Source: Gordius sp. MW1 (taxonomy: Eukaryota; Nematomorpha; Gordioida; Gordea; Gordiidae). From it: DNA of 64,000 nt. Location: NCBI GenBank assembly GCA_964036665.1, contig OZ038526.1, forward strand, positions 34,720,001 through 34,784,000. The letters are read 5' to 3'. The translations under genes were made by a program, and so were the position numbers. The notes beneath the pieces are model-generated. The model did no database searches, was not told where the DNA came from, and saw only the letters and a list, made by a program, of their open reading frames with translations. Below, in pieces: positions 1-12,004 of this stretch; the first letter of the stretch is position 1, and each line of letters begins with the position of its first letter.

Positions 1-1911
1 CTTCCACTCGCTCTTGATTCGGGTGGATCCCTGTTGCATCGATCACATGTCCCAAGTATTTAACTGAATTTTGGAAAAATTTAACCTTTTCCTTCTTTGC
101 TTTTAGACCAGCGTCCTGTACCCTCTTTAGTACTTCGTTCAGATTTTGCAGGTGGTCATTTTCATTTGCCCCTGTAACTATGATAACGTCTAGAAGTACG
201 CCGGTATGGGGAATCCCAATTCCTTTATATAACGTTGGAATAAATTTGGTGCTATCGATAGTCCAAATGGAAGACGTTTATATCGATAACCTAAATGTGT
301 TGCAATGATGAGATACTGTCGCGACTTTTCTTCGACCTTCATCTGAAGATAGGCATCACGTAAGTCATACTGTATATTACTGCCCTCCTGCGATCTTCAT
401 AATTAAATCGTCAAATGTCGGAAGAAGATGGTTGTTTAAAGTTAGGAAGGGATTGATAGTAACTCGAAAATCGCCGCAGATTCTAATGGAATTATTTGAT
501 TTTAATACATTTACTATTGGAGTTGCCCATGTTATTGGTGTTGCTGCAGGATCAACATGTTCAATTATATCTTCGTCCAATAATCTTTAATTTCCTCTTC
601 AACTTTATTCCTTAAAGGAAAAGAAGCTCTTCGCGCAGGAAATGCTATGGCTTTGGCTTCTTCCTTTACAAAAAGATTTACCTCATAATCTTTAATATAG
701 CCAATGCCATCACTGAACACATTGGTATACTTTTCAACCAATTCCTCTTCTATGTTTTGAGGTTTTTCTTCTATAGCATTAATCTTAACTTGATGAGGAA
801 GTTTTAGGTTAAAAGCTTGCATCCAATTTAACCCAAAGATGGGGTCTTCTTTTACAGTTGTTACAATAGCTGTTAATTTTAAAGTTTTATTGTTTAAATT
901 TACATAGACTTGTGTTTCTCCACATATAGGAACTAGATTATTTCCAAAAGCTTTTATCTTGGGGCATGGTGTTAATTGAGGTGTATTTAAATGTTGTAGA
1001 TATTCTTGTTGATTACAGATACTGATGAGCCAGTGTCATATAACATTTTGAAAATTTTTTGATTTATCCTTACATGGATGTATGGTTTAAGGTGAGTTAC
1101 ATTGTTTAAGTCATAAATTTTTCCAAGTGTATTAATAATCTGGTTTACTTTGTTTGAGGTTTTGCACATTTTTGCAAAGTGTCCTCTATGATGACACATG
1201 AAACATTCTTTTAAAAATGCTGGACATTGCTTCATTGCATGTGACTTACCACATCTATAGCAATTCCTTATGAATGATTGTTGATGTTCATCCTTTTTTG
1301 TAGCAAATTGTTTTATTGATTGCCTATTCTTTTGATTTGAGTACATTGAATTTGGTTTTTTATAATTTTGATTAAATCTTATGATGTGTTAACTTCTTTA
1401 TTAGCTGTCTCCATTGATTCAGCTAGATTGAATATATCATTAAATGTTACCACATCATTCTTTAAAGCTTCAGGCCATCTTGTCCTGACATCAATTTCCA
1501 ATGATAGGTTTTGATACCCATTTAAGAGTTGGTCACGGAGCCGTTCATCTATATTAGATTTAAAGTCACAATTTTCTGCAGATGATTTTAATCTTGTTAC
1601 ATACTCAATCAGAGTTTCATCATTTCTTTTAAGACATCTCATGAATTGTAATCTTGAGTGCAAAATTGTACTTTTTTGTGAATATACCTTTTTCATTAAT
1701 TTTATTAAGTCCTCATATTTAAGCAAGGATATACCTTCAGGGTATAGAAAGTTTATTAGAGTTTCAATGTTTTTCTGACCCATGTATCCTAATATGATTT
1801 TGCATCGAGTAGCTTAGGCACATTTTTAGCCTCAAAAATATTAGTGATAGTTATTATGTATATTGAAATATTATCACCTTGTTTAAAATTAGGTATTCCC
1901 ACAGACACCAT
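1..1911 (-). mobile_element. Decayed Ty3/gypsy LTR retrotransposon, partial (gag, protease, reverse transcriptase)
   Basis: Pieces of a gypsy-type polyprotein read on the minus strand in the order gag, nucleocapsid, protease, RT. A gag-like segment starts with ATG at 1911 and continues through 1783-1379 after an in-frame stop. At 1346-987 there are two CCHC-like zinc knuckles (CYRCGKSHAMKQC and CFMCHHRGHFAKMC) followed by the aspartic protease motif LYDTGSS. RT pieces at 580-377 and about 330-1 carry RLPFGLS and VKYLGHV. The catalytic position expected to read LDD is changed to LDV. Stops and frameshifts separate the pieces, so the copy is dead. The element runs off the left edge, so integrase and the far LTR are not visible. 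I found no LTR at the right edge. Confidence 0.85.
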
Positions 1912-2255
1912 TTTCAGAATAGGTTTTTTCTCGACCGCGCCAATATACTAATTTACATATGTCTTAAATCGGAAAACAAAATTATATATTTTCATCCACA
2001 TGGTAAATACAAACTGATATTACAAATTACGCTATATATTACAAACACATTCATTAAGGATATATTTGCTTTTTTAATTAGTCGTTTTCCAATTTTATAC
2101 TCAGTATATAACTCATTAAATAGCTAACAACAATCTTAATTTTAAACTTTCTTGTACGATTGAGATTATAGTTAAACATTTATATTATTGTAATGTAAAA
2201 TTATTATAATAGTTATTTGATAAATAGTCTGGTGAATGTTTAATATACTTATATT

Positions 2256-2674
2256 TAGAGATGCACCGATAGTACTATTTTATGCCGATACCGATACCAG
2301 CCGATACTTAAGATTTTTTTGCCGATACCGATACCATGCCGATACTCATAATAAAAAAAATTTTTATACTAAAAAATATATGCAAATTAAATTTTATAAA
2401 TTAAGTCACATCCAAATTTTGGTAGATCAGAATTTTTACGATAAAACAATTGTAAAGAAATATTTATAACCAATCAAATGAAACAATTTTCAAAAAATTT
2501 AAAAAGTCCTCTATTTTTTAATGGTAGGAGATACTATAAATATTATTTTTTGAGTTTCATATTGAAAAAGGTATCGGCTTGGTAATTGCCGATACTAGCA
2601 AAGTATCGGGCCGATTCTTTTGGCAAGGTATCGGCGCCGATACCATGCCGATACTTGGTATCGGTGCATCTCTA
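2256..2674. mobile_element. Non-autonomous hAT transposon, TIR TAGAGATGCACCGATA, with target duplication
   Basis: A 419-bp element with matching inverted termini TAGAGATGCACCGATA and internal 'gccgatacc' repeats. It is flanked by a perfect 8-bp duplication CTTATATT (2248-2255 and 2675-2682). The 8-bp duplication and the terminal sequence fit the hAT superfamily. No transposase is encoded. Confidence 0.85.
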
Positions 2675-2757
2675 CTTATATTGTGGTTTTAAATTCATAG
2701 AATAATGAGCAGGTTTATATTATATTAGTTAGTTAATAAATTGAGGGTTTTCGATAT

Positions 2758-3650
2758 TAACACAGGTCTACAAAAAAAACATCTCCCAATCCGACCAATA
2801 ATTCTAATAGAGAATTTTGCGCTGAAAAATAATATGTTTATAGTTTTTTTCTACAATTACCAGTTTTTTAGATATACTAGGTTAAGGTTGGAAGTGCCAA
2901 AAATGCCATTTTTAAGCCTTTTTGAGCCTATATTGCCACGGCATTTAGTGAAAAATAGTAATATATTCATGTAGATTAAAGTTTCATCTATAGGTCCATT
3001 CTTTTATTTTTTATATCACCTTTATACTCAAATTTATACGCGTTTGCGTAAACCCCTTCTCCTTATCAAAATTAATCCCACGATGTCTGGTAAACGGAGT
3101 ACATTAGAGTTTATACTGCGTACGCGATGTTTACTAACACATATCTCTCTCCCTTCACCTACTCTCCTCTCTTTCTCCTCCACTCCCGCCCCCTTCATGT
3201 GTGCTTGGATAGATATGAGGGCGTGAGTGTAAGAGATGGAGAATGGGAGAGAGAGATGTGTTAGTAAACATCACGTGTGTAGTATGAACTCTAATGGATT
3301 CCTTTTCCAGACATTGTGGGACGAATTTTGATAAGGAGAAGGGGTTCACACAAATGCGAATAAATTTAAATATAGAGGTGTAACAAAATAATAAATTAAT
3401 GGACCTATAGATGAACTTTAATCTACATGAATTACTATTTTTCATTAAATATTAAAAATACCGTGGCAATATAGCCTCAAAAAGGCTTAAAAAGGCCATT
3501 TTTGGCACCTTTAACCTGGTATATCTAAAAAACTGGTAATTGTAGAAAAAAACTAAAAACAAATTCTTTTTCAGCGCAAATTTTTCTATCAGAATTTTTG
3601 TTCGGATTGCGGGATGTAATCACAAAGTCAATATTTGTAGAGCTGTGTCA
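2758..3650. repeat. Large foldback (inverted-repeat) element
   Basis: Two arms of about 390 bp (roughly 2758-3150 and 3250-3650) are inverted copies of each other, with scattered mismatches, around a pyrimidine-rich centre of about 90 bp. Outer ends resemble ACACAGGTCTACAAA and its complement. No coding potential is visible. A transcript could form a long hairpin. Confidence 0.75.
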
Positions 3651-5829
3651 GATAATAATAACCCCTTTCAAGAGTGCCGCAATTATATTAAAATTAAATT
3701 AGCGACATCTATAGGCAATTTAATTAGAGACTAATTTGAACTACATATACCCCTATCTTTTTAGCATGTGACTCGAGAATGATAACAGACATATAACGTT
3801 TTCGCTTTTATTAGAGCTCAAACTATTAACATTTTAGTTTATCTTTTTTTATTAGTTTATTCTGATTATGGATTTATTACATTAACACTCAACAAATCAT
3901 CTTCCCCATGTGTTTAATTCACATAAATATTGACTAAAAATGATTTTTTTTCTCTTTTTACACAAGTTGCTGGGCTCATAATCTCCTTTTTATAGCGTTC
4001 CCTTCTTTATACCAGCCTAAAAATGGCCTCAGCGAAATGGAAATTTAAAAATTGGATATTTTGCGAAGCATTTAAGTTTAACGCTTGCTAATTTCGAGTC
4101 GAAAACCTGCTTGCCTCTATTTATCTGGCTTATCCAACTTACTAATACAATTATTTTTTTTGTCAAGTATTGTTAATTGTATGCAATACCGTGCAATATC
4201 TCATAAGGGGGGGGGGGGGGGGGGTGGAGTAGGATCTTATGTCATAAAAGTGGCGGTCTTTGGCTGAACAGTTTAGGAACTTTTGCTCCAGACCTTGATA
4301 TTGAAGCGATAGGCCTTAAGCTCCTTTCAGATTTTAAAATTATTTTTTATATAGGCTCTGTTTTCTTTTTATATATCCTGTGAACATGTTACTTCATTGC
4401 ATATTCCCATTTATTTACGGTATTAATTTTCTACTTGGGGCGAAAATACGAATCTTATATTCTTGCAATTTTAAAAAATGTTTTCTAATGTTTATTCTTA
4501 TATTCTCTAATTGTCTAATTTCAAAATATATATTAAATAGATATTTATTCTATTGATTCAATTTACCATTTACACAAGGCAATCTATAAGTTCTGCCGCT
4601 TTGCTGGTTCAACATTTGCTATAAATCGCGACACCTAGGGCATACTATATTTTCAACAATAATTTTATCTTTTCCGAGAATTAGTCAGATTATTACATTT
4701 TTTTATAATTTCAAATATCACACTAATGAAAAAGCTGAATAAAAAAGTTATAAAACGACGAATGTAGATTATATTGTAATAAACTATCCTCATTGTTAGA
4801 TCCTGCAAGGTAAAAAATATCTTATGATTTCAGATGATAGCGGAGAATCTCTTAAATCTTCGAGGGTCCTAAAAACAGAGTTAACTAATCCTTTGAAGAC
4901 TTTTGTATTTTTTCTCTTTCTTTCTCCCTACATTTTAACTTCCATTTTCACAATTTTTATTGTTCGTGCATAATACATTAAAATGACTTTTTGCCATTAA
5001 CTTCATCTTTATAGACGTTTAAATAAAAAAACTTATACAAAAACCCATTTATTGTCTTTGTCAGGATGTGTCATCCTCTTCCCTAAGATAAATAGAAAAT
5101 TGGACTCTATAATATAAATTTTTAATTTATTTAGATTATATTACTCTTATTTAATAATCATAGAGAAGGATAAAATCTCGGATTAGGGGAGACTGAAGCA
5201 TAAACAAAAAATTTAAATGTGCTCGGAAAAAGATATATTTTTTAAAAAATTTGCAATATTATCTCTGCAGCTTAATTTCTATTATATAAAGAAATTTGAG
5301 AGCCGGAGGGCAAGTTATACCTCGGTCCATATGAGAATTTGTGTTTATTTTTTCGTTATATTGCGATTTGTTACATATTTTGGCAACTATAATTAATATA
5401 AAAATAAGTTTTTTTTTATACATTTTCTTTAAAAATAATTTGCAACTGATAAATTTATGTCCACTAACTATTCTTGTTTTGGTTTGGCTTATTACTGTTT
5501 CTTTCTTGTAAGTTTTAAGCATAAGAAATTTAGAGGAAAGGACTACACTTACTCCCATCCTACGAGCCCCGTGAACCATTTTTGTAAATGTGATAATCAA
5601 ACAATCGAAATATTCATATATAAAAGTTATAATAAGGCAAAAAATGATCTATGAAATAAAACTTAAATTAACTCAAAATTGATCACCCAAAAATATTTGT
5701 CTATATAAGAAAAAAATTTCACCAGATCCACTAACTTTTTAACAAAGTTTTTACTTATACCTTAGGTTAAATTGAACTTAGGAAATAAATACTAAAATTT
5801 TATTGTAGCAAAAAATAGAATGACGATTA
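3651..5829. other. AT-rich non-coding stretch
   Basis: No gene found on either strand. The only marked feature is an 18-G run at about 4207-4224. Open frames here are short and lack domain or splice support. Confidence 0.5.
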
Positions 5830-6027
5830 TACAAGCTACCTAACGGCTAGGTTTTGTTTGGGCTATCTTTGGTTTTAGTCGACTAAACATAAACAGACCA
5901 AAGGCTTGGCTTGTTTTTTAGATGAATCTCTAGGCTTATTTGAAATGTGAAAAACAGACATGAGTTGACCGTTGTCCTAGTTAAACCAAATATCGACCAA
6001 ACAAAACCCAGCCGTTTTTCAACACTA
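5830..6027. mobile_element. Foldback MITE (AGTGTTGTAAAAACGG family), copy 1
   Basis: Inverted termini with the family core GTTTTGTTTGG, 'tagtcgactaaacataaac' and, at the right end, ccagccgtttttcaacact. The left tip is eroded. Related copies lie at 21141-21316, 34107-34253, 34647-34789, 45827-46030, 53498-53700 and 61777-61948. Confidence 0.75.
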
Positions 6028-6384
6028 ACAATAACTAGCTCCCATTGGTCCTACAACTATGAAACAAACAAGAAATATGTATTATGAAAAATTAGATAGA
6101 TAGCTTTAAATTGCTACCGTTCAAAATCAATCGGAAATCTAATTTCTCCTAATTCTGCGATGTCTAATATTAAAATATAAAACAACGACAAACTAATAAT
6201 CAATTTGCTCTAAATAGGTGAATGGTCGTTTAATTATGTTTTTTTTTATTATTTAACGTTAAAATTCGGAATCACATAAATATCGTTAAATAGAAAATGT
6301 TGCGAGAATTATTTTGTACTCAATCGATTTAAATAAAATTTTTTAATTAAAGAGATTTTGTGTATTTAAATCCGAAGCGCTCTT

Positions 6385-6565
6385 ATCTGCACCGGTGGCC
6401 CGAAACCCGATCTGGGTTTAAAAGTTTGAAATGTCTTCGGGTCGGGTCGGGTTAAAAATGCTTTCGGGTGGGGTCGTCGGGTTGGGTTTAAAACTTTAAA
6501 AAAATTTCGGGTTGAGTTGTGTCGGGATTAGGTTAAAAAAAAGGTGACTTTGCAGGCCTCTTGTG
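6385..6565. repeat. hAT-like MITE fragment rich in CGGGTCGGGTT motifs
   Basis: Repeated cgggtcgggtt/aacccgacccg motifs with a terminal 'gcagg'-type end. A related copy on the other strand lies at about 54108-54305, ending in ccgtgcagttctctag. This terminal style resembles other hAT-type elements here. I see no target duplication, so the class is inferred. Confidence 0.5.
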
Positions 6566-7304
6566 TGCATTTGAAACGCTCTACAAGATATTCTCTTTCT
6601 CTATTTTACTTTATATGGAAATAACTAGCAAAAAATTATAATCTAGTTTCAAATTTTTGTTTTAATCATAATTATTACAATTCTTACATATTTTAAATAA
6701 AAAGCTTATATTGGTTTTATATCACACTTATTATTCATGGCTGAATATATAAAAAAAACTTGCAATACCAATATTCGATGAGAGATTACAAATTACACGA
6801 TCCTGCAATACAAATTAGACTTCGCGTGTTTAAAATGTCCACAATACATACCTGTAACCTAAACCAAATATTGACCTAACGCGACGCAGTGTACCCATTG
6901 CGTAGGATAAATGTTTCAACAATGGACCATATCATTTACCAAGCCCCACTCGAACCCCTTCCCCCTCCTTTTAGAGCATTTTTTATGTCGCCAACACGAT
7001 GGCCTTTTAAAAATTTGGGGACAATAAAGGGATTGTTTGTTTTGTAGATAGTAGGACACGCTCAAACGACAACCTAACTTTTAGTTCCTGCATCTAAGCT
7101 TGGTGCTTGCCATTTAACTTGCGATTTGTAACGAGGAAATGTCAAAGTGGGAATTGCATGGACATTATGTAAACTCAGATGCTCTCTTCGATAAATCACA
7201 TACCTCTTTTACATTACTCATTTCGCAATTTTATTACATCCCACGACATCCCGGTATAAGTTCGCGTAAAATTATCACATTTTATTTGAGAATTATTGAT
7301 CGTA
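6566..7304. other. Upstream region of the 7.3 kb gene
   Basis: No gene or repeat recognised. The promoter of the following gene presumably lies here. I could not identify a convincing TATA box with initiator. Confidence 0.4.
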
Positions 7305-8276
7305 ATGATATACCGGCCAAATTTTAAGGACGAGGGAACGGATAAAAATGTAGACGCTCAATTGGAAAATTTAACGTTCAAGTTATTTTTGTTGGGCGAA
7401 CTTTTTAAAAAGCAAAAAGAAACGCACAGGAAAAATTTGAATAAATTGTTAAACGCGCTACGAGCCAAAGAGGTTGAGTTAGAAAAGATGGGAAAACAAA
7501 ATCGCATATTACTTCAGATCATACATAATTCAAGCGAAAGTAATGGGGCCTCAACTAGAGATCAACGTTACTTGACTCTTCTAAATTCCACAACTCATTC
7601 CGAAAGCTACGTTCAACTTCTGGAAAATTCGTCGATTAGAAATGACGGGATTAAGATAGATCAGGGCATTGCTTTTAGGGATAAGGTAATAGTTAAATTT
7701 AATTCATTTTCCGTTCGACGACATAAAACGGGTAAATATGCCCTGTTGGGGGAAACGCGTAAAAATATCGAAGGCCACGTAACCGCAGCTATGCCTTTAA
7801 GCATGCCCGACCTGACTCCCAGTCCTACAAATGAAGAAATGATTGACGTGGGAACACTGAAGAACGGTAAAGGATCGAGTCGGAATAGTAGTTTGTTACT
7901 TAAGTTTCGACGTAATTGGACAACTGCCCAAACCAAAACTCAAAACGACCCGTCTAGCCTCAAACAGACTGAAAAAGTGGGCCCTAAAAGAGGTACCCTA
8001 ACCTCTCTTTTTGCCATAGAAGAAGAATTTCACATCTATAATTCGGGGGCTAAAAGTGGAAAAACCCTGTGCAAAGAAAACCTAACCGAAAATTCGAATC
8101 ATAAGTTGCGTAAAGCTGGTAGTACTAGTAATATAGTGAATAATAAACTGAAAGCCGTTTTATCTCTTCGAATTTTGCCGGCACTTTTATCAAATTCCAG
8201 TCTTTGCAAAAATGGTGGCGTTAGAACTAACGGACTTCATAATAGACATTCCATAGCAATAAACCGAGGACCTTAA
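7305..8276 (+). CDS. Orphan protein with N-terminal coiled coil, intronless
   Basis: I do not recognise this protein. The first in-frame ATG gives 323 residues ending in TAA at 8276. Residues about 15-75 are rich in Leu, Lys and Glu with heptad spacing (KLFLLGELFKKQKETHRK, then LRAKEVELEKMGKQ), which predicts a coiled coil. The rest is basic, Ser/Asn-rich and low in hydrophobic blocks. I see no signal peptide or membrane segment. The frame is clearly richer in GC and CpG than its flanks, which supports real coding sequence. It has no visible intron, unlike ERGIC1, RAB24 and NCAPD3 in this window. An upstream 5' exon cannot be excluded because the frame stays open only slightly above the ATG. 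Function unknown. Confidence 0.65.
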   Translation: MIYRPNFKDEGTDKNVDAQLENLTFKLFLLGELFKKQKETHRKNLNKLLNALRAKEVELEKMGKQNRILLQIIHNSSESNGASTRDQRYLTLLNSTTHSESYVQLLENSSIRNDGIKIDQGIAFRDKVIVKFNSFSVRRHKTGKYALLGETRKNIEGHVTAAMPLSMPDLTPSPTNEEMIDVGTLKNGKGSSRNSSLLLKFRRNWTTAQTKTQNDPSSLKQTEKVGPKRGTLTSLFAIEEEFHIYNSGAKSGKTLCKENLTENSNHKLRKAGSTSNIVNNKLKAVLSLRILPALLSNSSLCKNGGVRTNGLHNRHSIAINRGP

Positions 8277-8890
8277 ATATATACGAGCATAAATAATAGG
8301 ACAGTCTTGATTTTAAACCATTTTTATATTATCAACTAATTATATTTGTATTTATCTGTGTATTGATAAATTGCGTGAGATTTTTATCATTATTTCGCAA
8401 AATTACACTATCGCTGATTTCTTTAATCATAAATAAACACGGGTGCACGCGACTATACTACTTTCAAAATAAGTAAAATGATTTTTTTAATTTTTATTAA
8501 ATAAATTTTTGTAAAGATAAAAAAAATATGAAAATTATCAATATCTTTAAACTTTTATAAGCAATTATATAATTGATTAGAAACTTAATTTATAAACTGT
8601 TTCAAAAAAATCATAACACATTATTTATTAAGGTAATTTACTAAAAAAAACCTAAGAGCAAGTGTGGTTAGTCAATTTTAAAATGTTCTCTTAATGCACC
8701 ACTAGATCACTATGTAAATTACCGTTAAGATCGATCCTCAACCATTCTAAGTTTGTGCAGTGTAAACTGTAAAATAAAACCTCATAGCACACCACATTAG
8801 GAGCTATATTTGATTAATCATATATCACTAGTGACCATTTAACAACACTTATTTAAATTATAAATCATTACCATTCGCTTACACTCTACC
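8277..8890. other. Intergenic, no gene seen
   Basis: AT-rich spacer between the coiled-coil gene and the TATA box at 8898. No repeat family recognised. Confidence 0.5.
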
Positions 8891-8897
8891 TCGTTCA

Positions 8898-8930
8898 TAT
8901 ATAAGGCTAGGGTTTAATGTCTTTCTCAGT
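8898..8930 (+). promoter_or_regulatory. Core promoter: TATA box and TCAGT initiator
   Basis: TATATAAG at 8898-8905 is followed 30 bp later by TCAGT at 8926-8930, with the predicted start at the A of 8928. This is the canonical TATA-to-initiator spacing. It lies 39 bp upstream of the ATG at 8967 of the secreted Gly/Tyr-rich gene. TCAGT is the initiator form common in arthropods. Confidence 0.7.
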
Positions 8931-8966
8931 CACTTACCTATTAAAAATAATCTCCCTGTCACATTT

Positions 8967-9540
8967 ATGTATCGGCTCAGCAATCTAATAATAGTCGTAA
9001 GTTATATATCACATTACATTACTTTTCAAATCCATAACATGGGCGTAGCCAGGTTTTAAATTAGGGGGGGGGGGGGGGGGCAAAACGTAAATTTTTAAGG
9101 GTTTTCGCAATGAAATTTTTTTTTTCGCCATTTAGGGGCAGCCGCCCCCCCCCCCTGGCTACGCCCATGCATCATTACCTTAATAGTCGTTTAAGAAATT
9201 TATTTATGTGGCAATATGTTGACCATTTTTACCTTAGATTTTAGCTAGTTTTTGGTGGAGTGTGAGCGCTCAAACTGGTTATAACGGTTACAGCGGAGGC
9301 TTTGGGCCATCTTACTATGGAAGTTCTCCGGCATCTGGAAGTTTTTATCCTTACTCATTGAACTATGGTTCTGGATATTCTGGATCCTCTAGCTATTCAC
9401 CCTATTACAATTACCAAGGAAATTATGGTAGTGGCTATGGGTCTGGATATGGAAATTCTTATGGGGGAGGCTATGGAGGAAATTCTTACGGAAGTTATGG
9501 TGGATCGTCTTACAATCCTGGCTACCAAAATTATGGCTAA
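8967..9540 (+). CDS. Secreted Gly/Tyr-rich structural protein (2 exons)
   Basis: Exon 1 is 8967-8996 (10 codons, MYRLSNLIIV, then donor GTAAGT). Exon 2 is 9238-9540, after acceptor CCTTAG. Joined in phase 0 they encode 110 residues. The N-terminus is a signal peptide: a basic start, a hydrophobic core (LIIVILASFWW) and a likely cut after SVSA. The mature chain is almost entirely Gly, Tyr, Ser and Asn in GYG/GSGYG/SYGG repeats with no Cys. Such chains occur in cuticle, eggshell, byssus and silk-like secretions, so an extracellular structural role is inferred. The intron carries a MITE (9038-9169) 41 nt after the donor. An AATAAA signal lies at 9614-9619, about 75 nt after the stop. A TATA/initiator promoter sits just upstream. 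Confidence 0.8.
9038..9169. mobile_element. CATGGGCGTAGCC hAT-type MITE, copy in intron 1 of the Gly/Tyr-rich gene
   Basis: Ends CATGGGCGTAGCCAGG and CCTGGCTACGCCCATG, with an internal poly-G/poly-C block. See the family entry at 37545-37714 for the clearest target duplication. Confidence 0.85.
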
Positions 9541-12004
9541 AATTGAACGATTTTAGTTAAAAAGTTTTTTTTTATTATTTTTTACTACGTGTGAAAGAGG
9601 TGATATAATGCGCAATAAAAATGCGAATATCTCATTTATTTACCTTGACCTCTCTCTACCTTTTTTTAGTTATTTAATTTTTGTTGAATAAAACAAAGGA
9701 CAAACTAAGAAAATTTAGAATAAAATATAATGAGAAATAATAAGCGTAAAGAATACAATAAAAAATTTAAACGAATAAAATAAATGCAATTAAGTCTTTC
9801 AAATCTAAAATCACAAAGTATTGAAGATTTAAACTCAAATTTATGTGTATTTCGGTTTTTTAACCGGCCTTTCACAATATATCGATAACGCGCGTGACTT
9901 CAATCTCTAAATTTCAATTAATGCGCCCTAGTTTTTAAACGTTTCACAAAAAGTAGTATATACATCTATGTGACCTTGACTTTGAAATATTTAGGTTTTT
10001 TATTTTAAATTTACATTTAGAATAATTGTTTTTAAGTATTAAGTTTATTTATAACTTTTACAAAGTTTTAATCAATTAATCGTGACATAATAACTTGTTT
10101 TATAAGACAACAAAATTATAGAATATGATTTTTTTAAAGTAGTTAGTTTAAATATTTTGGGACATTAATTCAAAGTATTATCAATGTTTGTATTCAACGT
10201 GTTCGACTCTGGGAAGTGCCCGTTTAGCCATCATTTTTAAATTCAACAAGAGAAATGACTTTATTATAGCTAATAATAATTTTAAGTCTAATCAATAAGC
10301 ATTTATTTATCTAAAATTAAAACTATTGGAGATAAAAGACAAATTGGACGACTAAAATTTTTGTAACTAGTTTCTACTTTCCTGTTATTATTTGAATCTC
10401 ATAATACAACGCGAAGTCAAAAGGCAAATAACTCCTTTAAATTATTATCATGTACAAATCCATGTAGTATAATCAGAATAAAACACTTGTACTAGTTTCT
10501 CAGCTAAATTTAATAAATTTGACTAGAAAGTTAGCGAAAATGGCTTAACTTATTTGAACAGACTGGTTTGGTATTTTGAATTGTTATATATTGAAACATT
10601 TTATTATCTTACCCAGGCTTGGTCAGGCCATAAAATTGTTAATTTTAAAATGCAATTAAGTTCTTTTTATAATAATTTATTTGTCTTAGATTTAATATTC
10701 TTGGGGCCCTAATTTGTTGCTATCAGGTATTTTAATGTTACTTTAAGAGTCGGATCTCTAAGATATTAAGAGGTTCATTGAATTGTCAGAGCAAAGTTCT
10801 CAATTTACTTTCATGTATAAATCTTAGATTTTTTAACAAAAGTTATAAAAACAGTATACTTATTTTTAAAAATTGTTCAACATTATTTCTAGTATTTTTA
10901 ATCGCGAAGGGGACATATCCCCTAACTTTCATATGAAAGGAACCCCAGACTTTAACTCAGTCTGGCAATTGCATTTTCATAATTAGCTTAAGATCGCGAC
11001 GGACGACATCAATCTCTTTGATATCTGACCACAAACACTGTTGCTAGGACGTTTTACCATTATAAATAATTGATCGATTGTAATGTGCTACCACCCATCT
11101 ATATATTATATATCATGGTGCCAAACGCTAAGTATGAAAATAATACTATAAAAGTGTTTAAATCTCAAACGATCTATTTGTTTTCTATATTAAGGTTAAT
11201 TTTTTACAAATGCTTTTCTGATTCAACGGCTCCACATTTTTTTTGAAATAATAAAACAGAAAAAATGCCATTTTCAATGATATCCATTCTTTTAAAAATT
11301 AATATAAAGAATATTTTTATTGATAAGCCCTTTCAAGTATCAGTTTAAAAGGATGTAGAAGGCTATAATTCAAAATCAAATTCAGGCTTCAAGAGACTTA
11401 TTTAATTTTATTGGCACTCTTACAATGGCGAAATTTGATGAGTTTACTTAATAGCTCACCTTGACATATCGCAAAAAAAAATCAGCAACAGTGTGCCAAG
11501 GAGATAAAACTGTAGGTCATTCAAAAAATTTACTCTTTAACATTATTAAACGCTGAAGTTTAACAACAATAACAGTCCAGGAAATCACAATTTTTTATAT
11601 AGTCTTTTTTGAGTTTTTTGCAACCCCTTTCTTCGTGTTTTTTGCAATATTTTGACATATTAAGGTTTAACACCCTCGTCAGTTACATATGGCAATTGCC
11701 GGAGTATGGCTCATTTAGTGGCGTATATTCAAATCGAATTTCCCTTCGTCTAAACACTGAAATCCATTTGTATGGTAATGCGCTTATTGTCGTATCCATC
11801 GCAAGAGAATGATCTTACACTGGGGCTACTAATTTCAGATAATCGAGCTATATCCTATAATTTGGCTTTATCCTAAAATTGCCACGTCCACTTTATCAGT
11901 ACCATCGTGCCTAATTATTTGAGGGGAAATAAAATATATTTACGTTCGCGAAATATTGTAACCAATTGTAACTTCATATTGGAAAAGAATTGGATGTGAA
12001 GCAC
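9541..12004. other. AT-rich intergenic stretch without recognised genes
   Basis: The 3' end of the Gly/Tyr-rich gene (AATAAA at 9614) is followed by about 2.3 kb in which I find no convincing exon, RNA gene or repeat family. The 5' part of the membrane-protein gene transcript probably lies in its right end. Confidence 0.5.

Noticed and set aside
1879..2469. Open frames at the edge of the gypsy remnant and in the hAT element
   Set aside because: The second is the translation of the gccgatacc repeats inside a non-coding hAT element; the first overlaps the gag start antisense.
3044..3445. Open frames on both strands (for example LLTHISLPSPTLLSF)
   Set aside because: They lie in the foldback element and mirror each other; no splice or domain support.
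4207..4224. Long G run as a possible telomere-like or regulatory element
   Set aside because: A single homopolymer; similar runs are common inside the MITEs.
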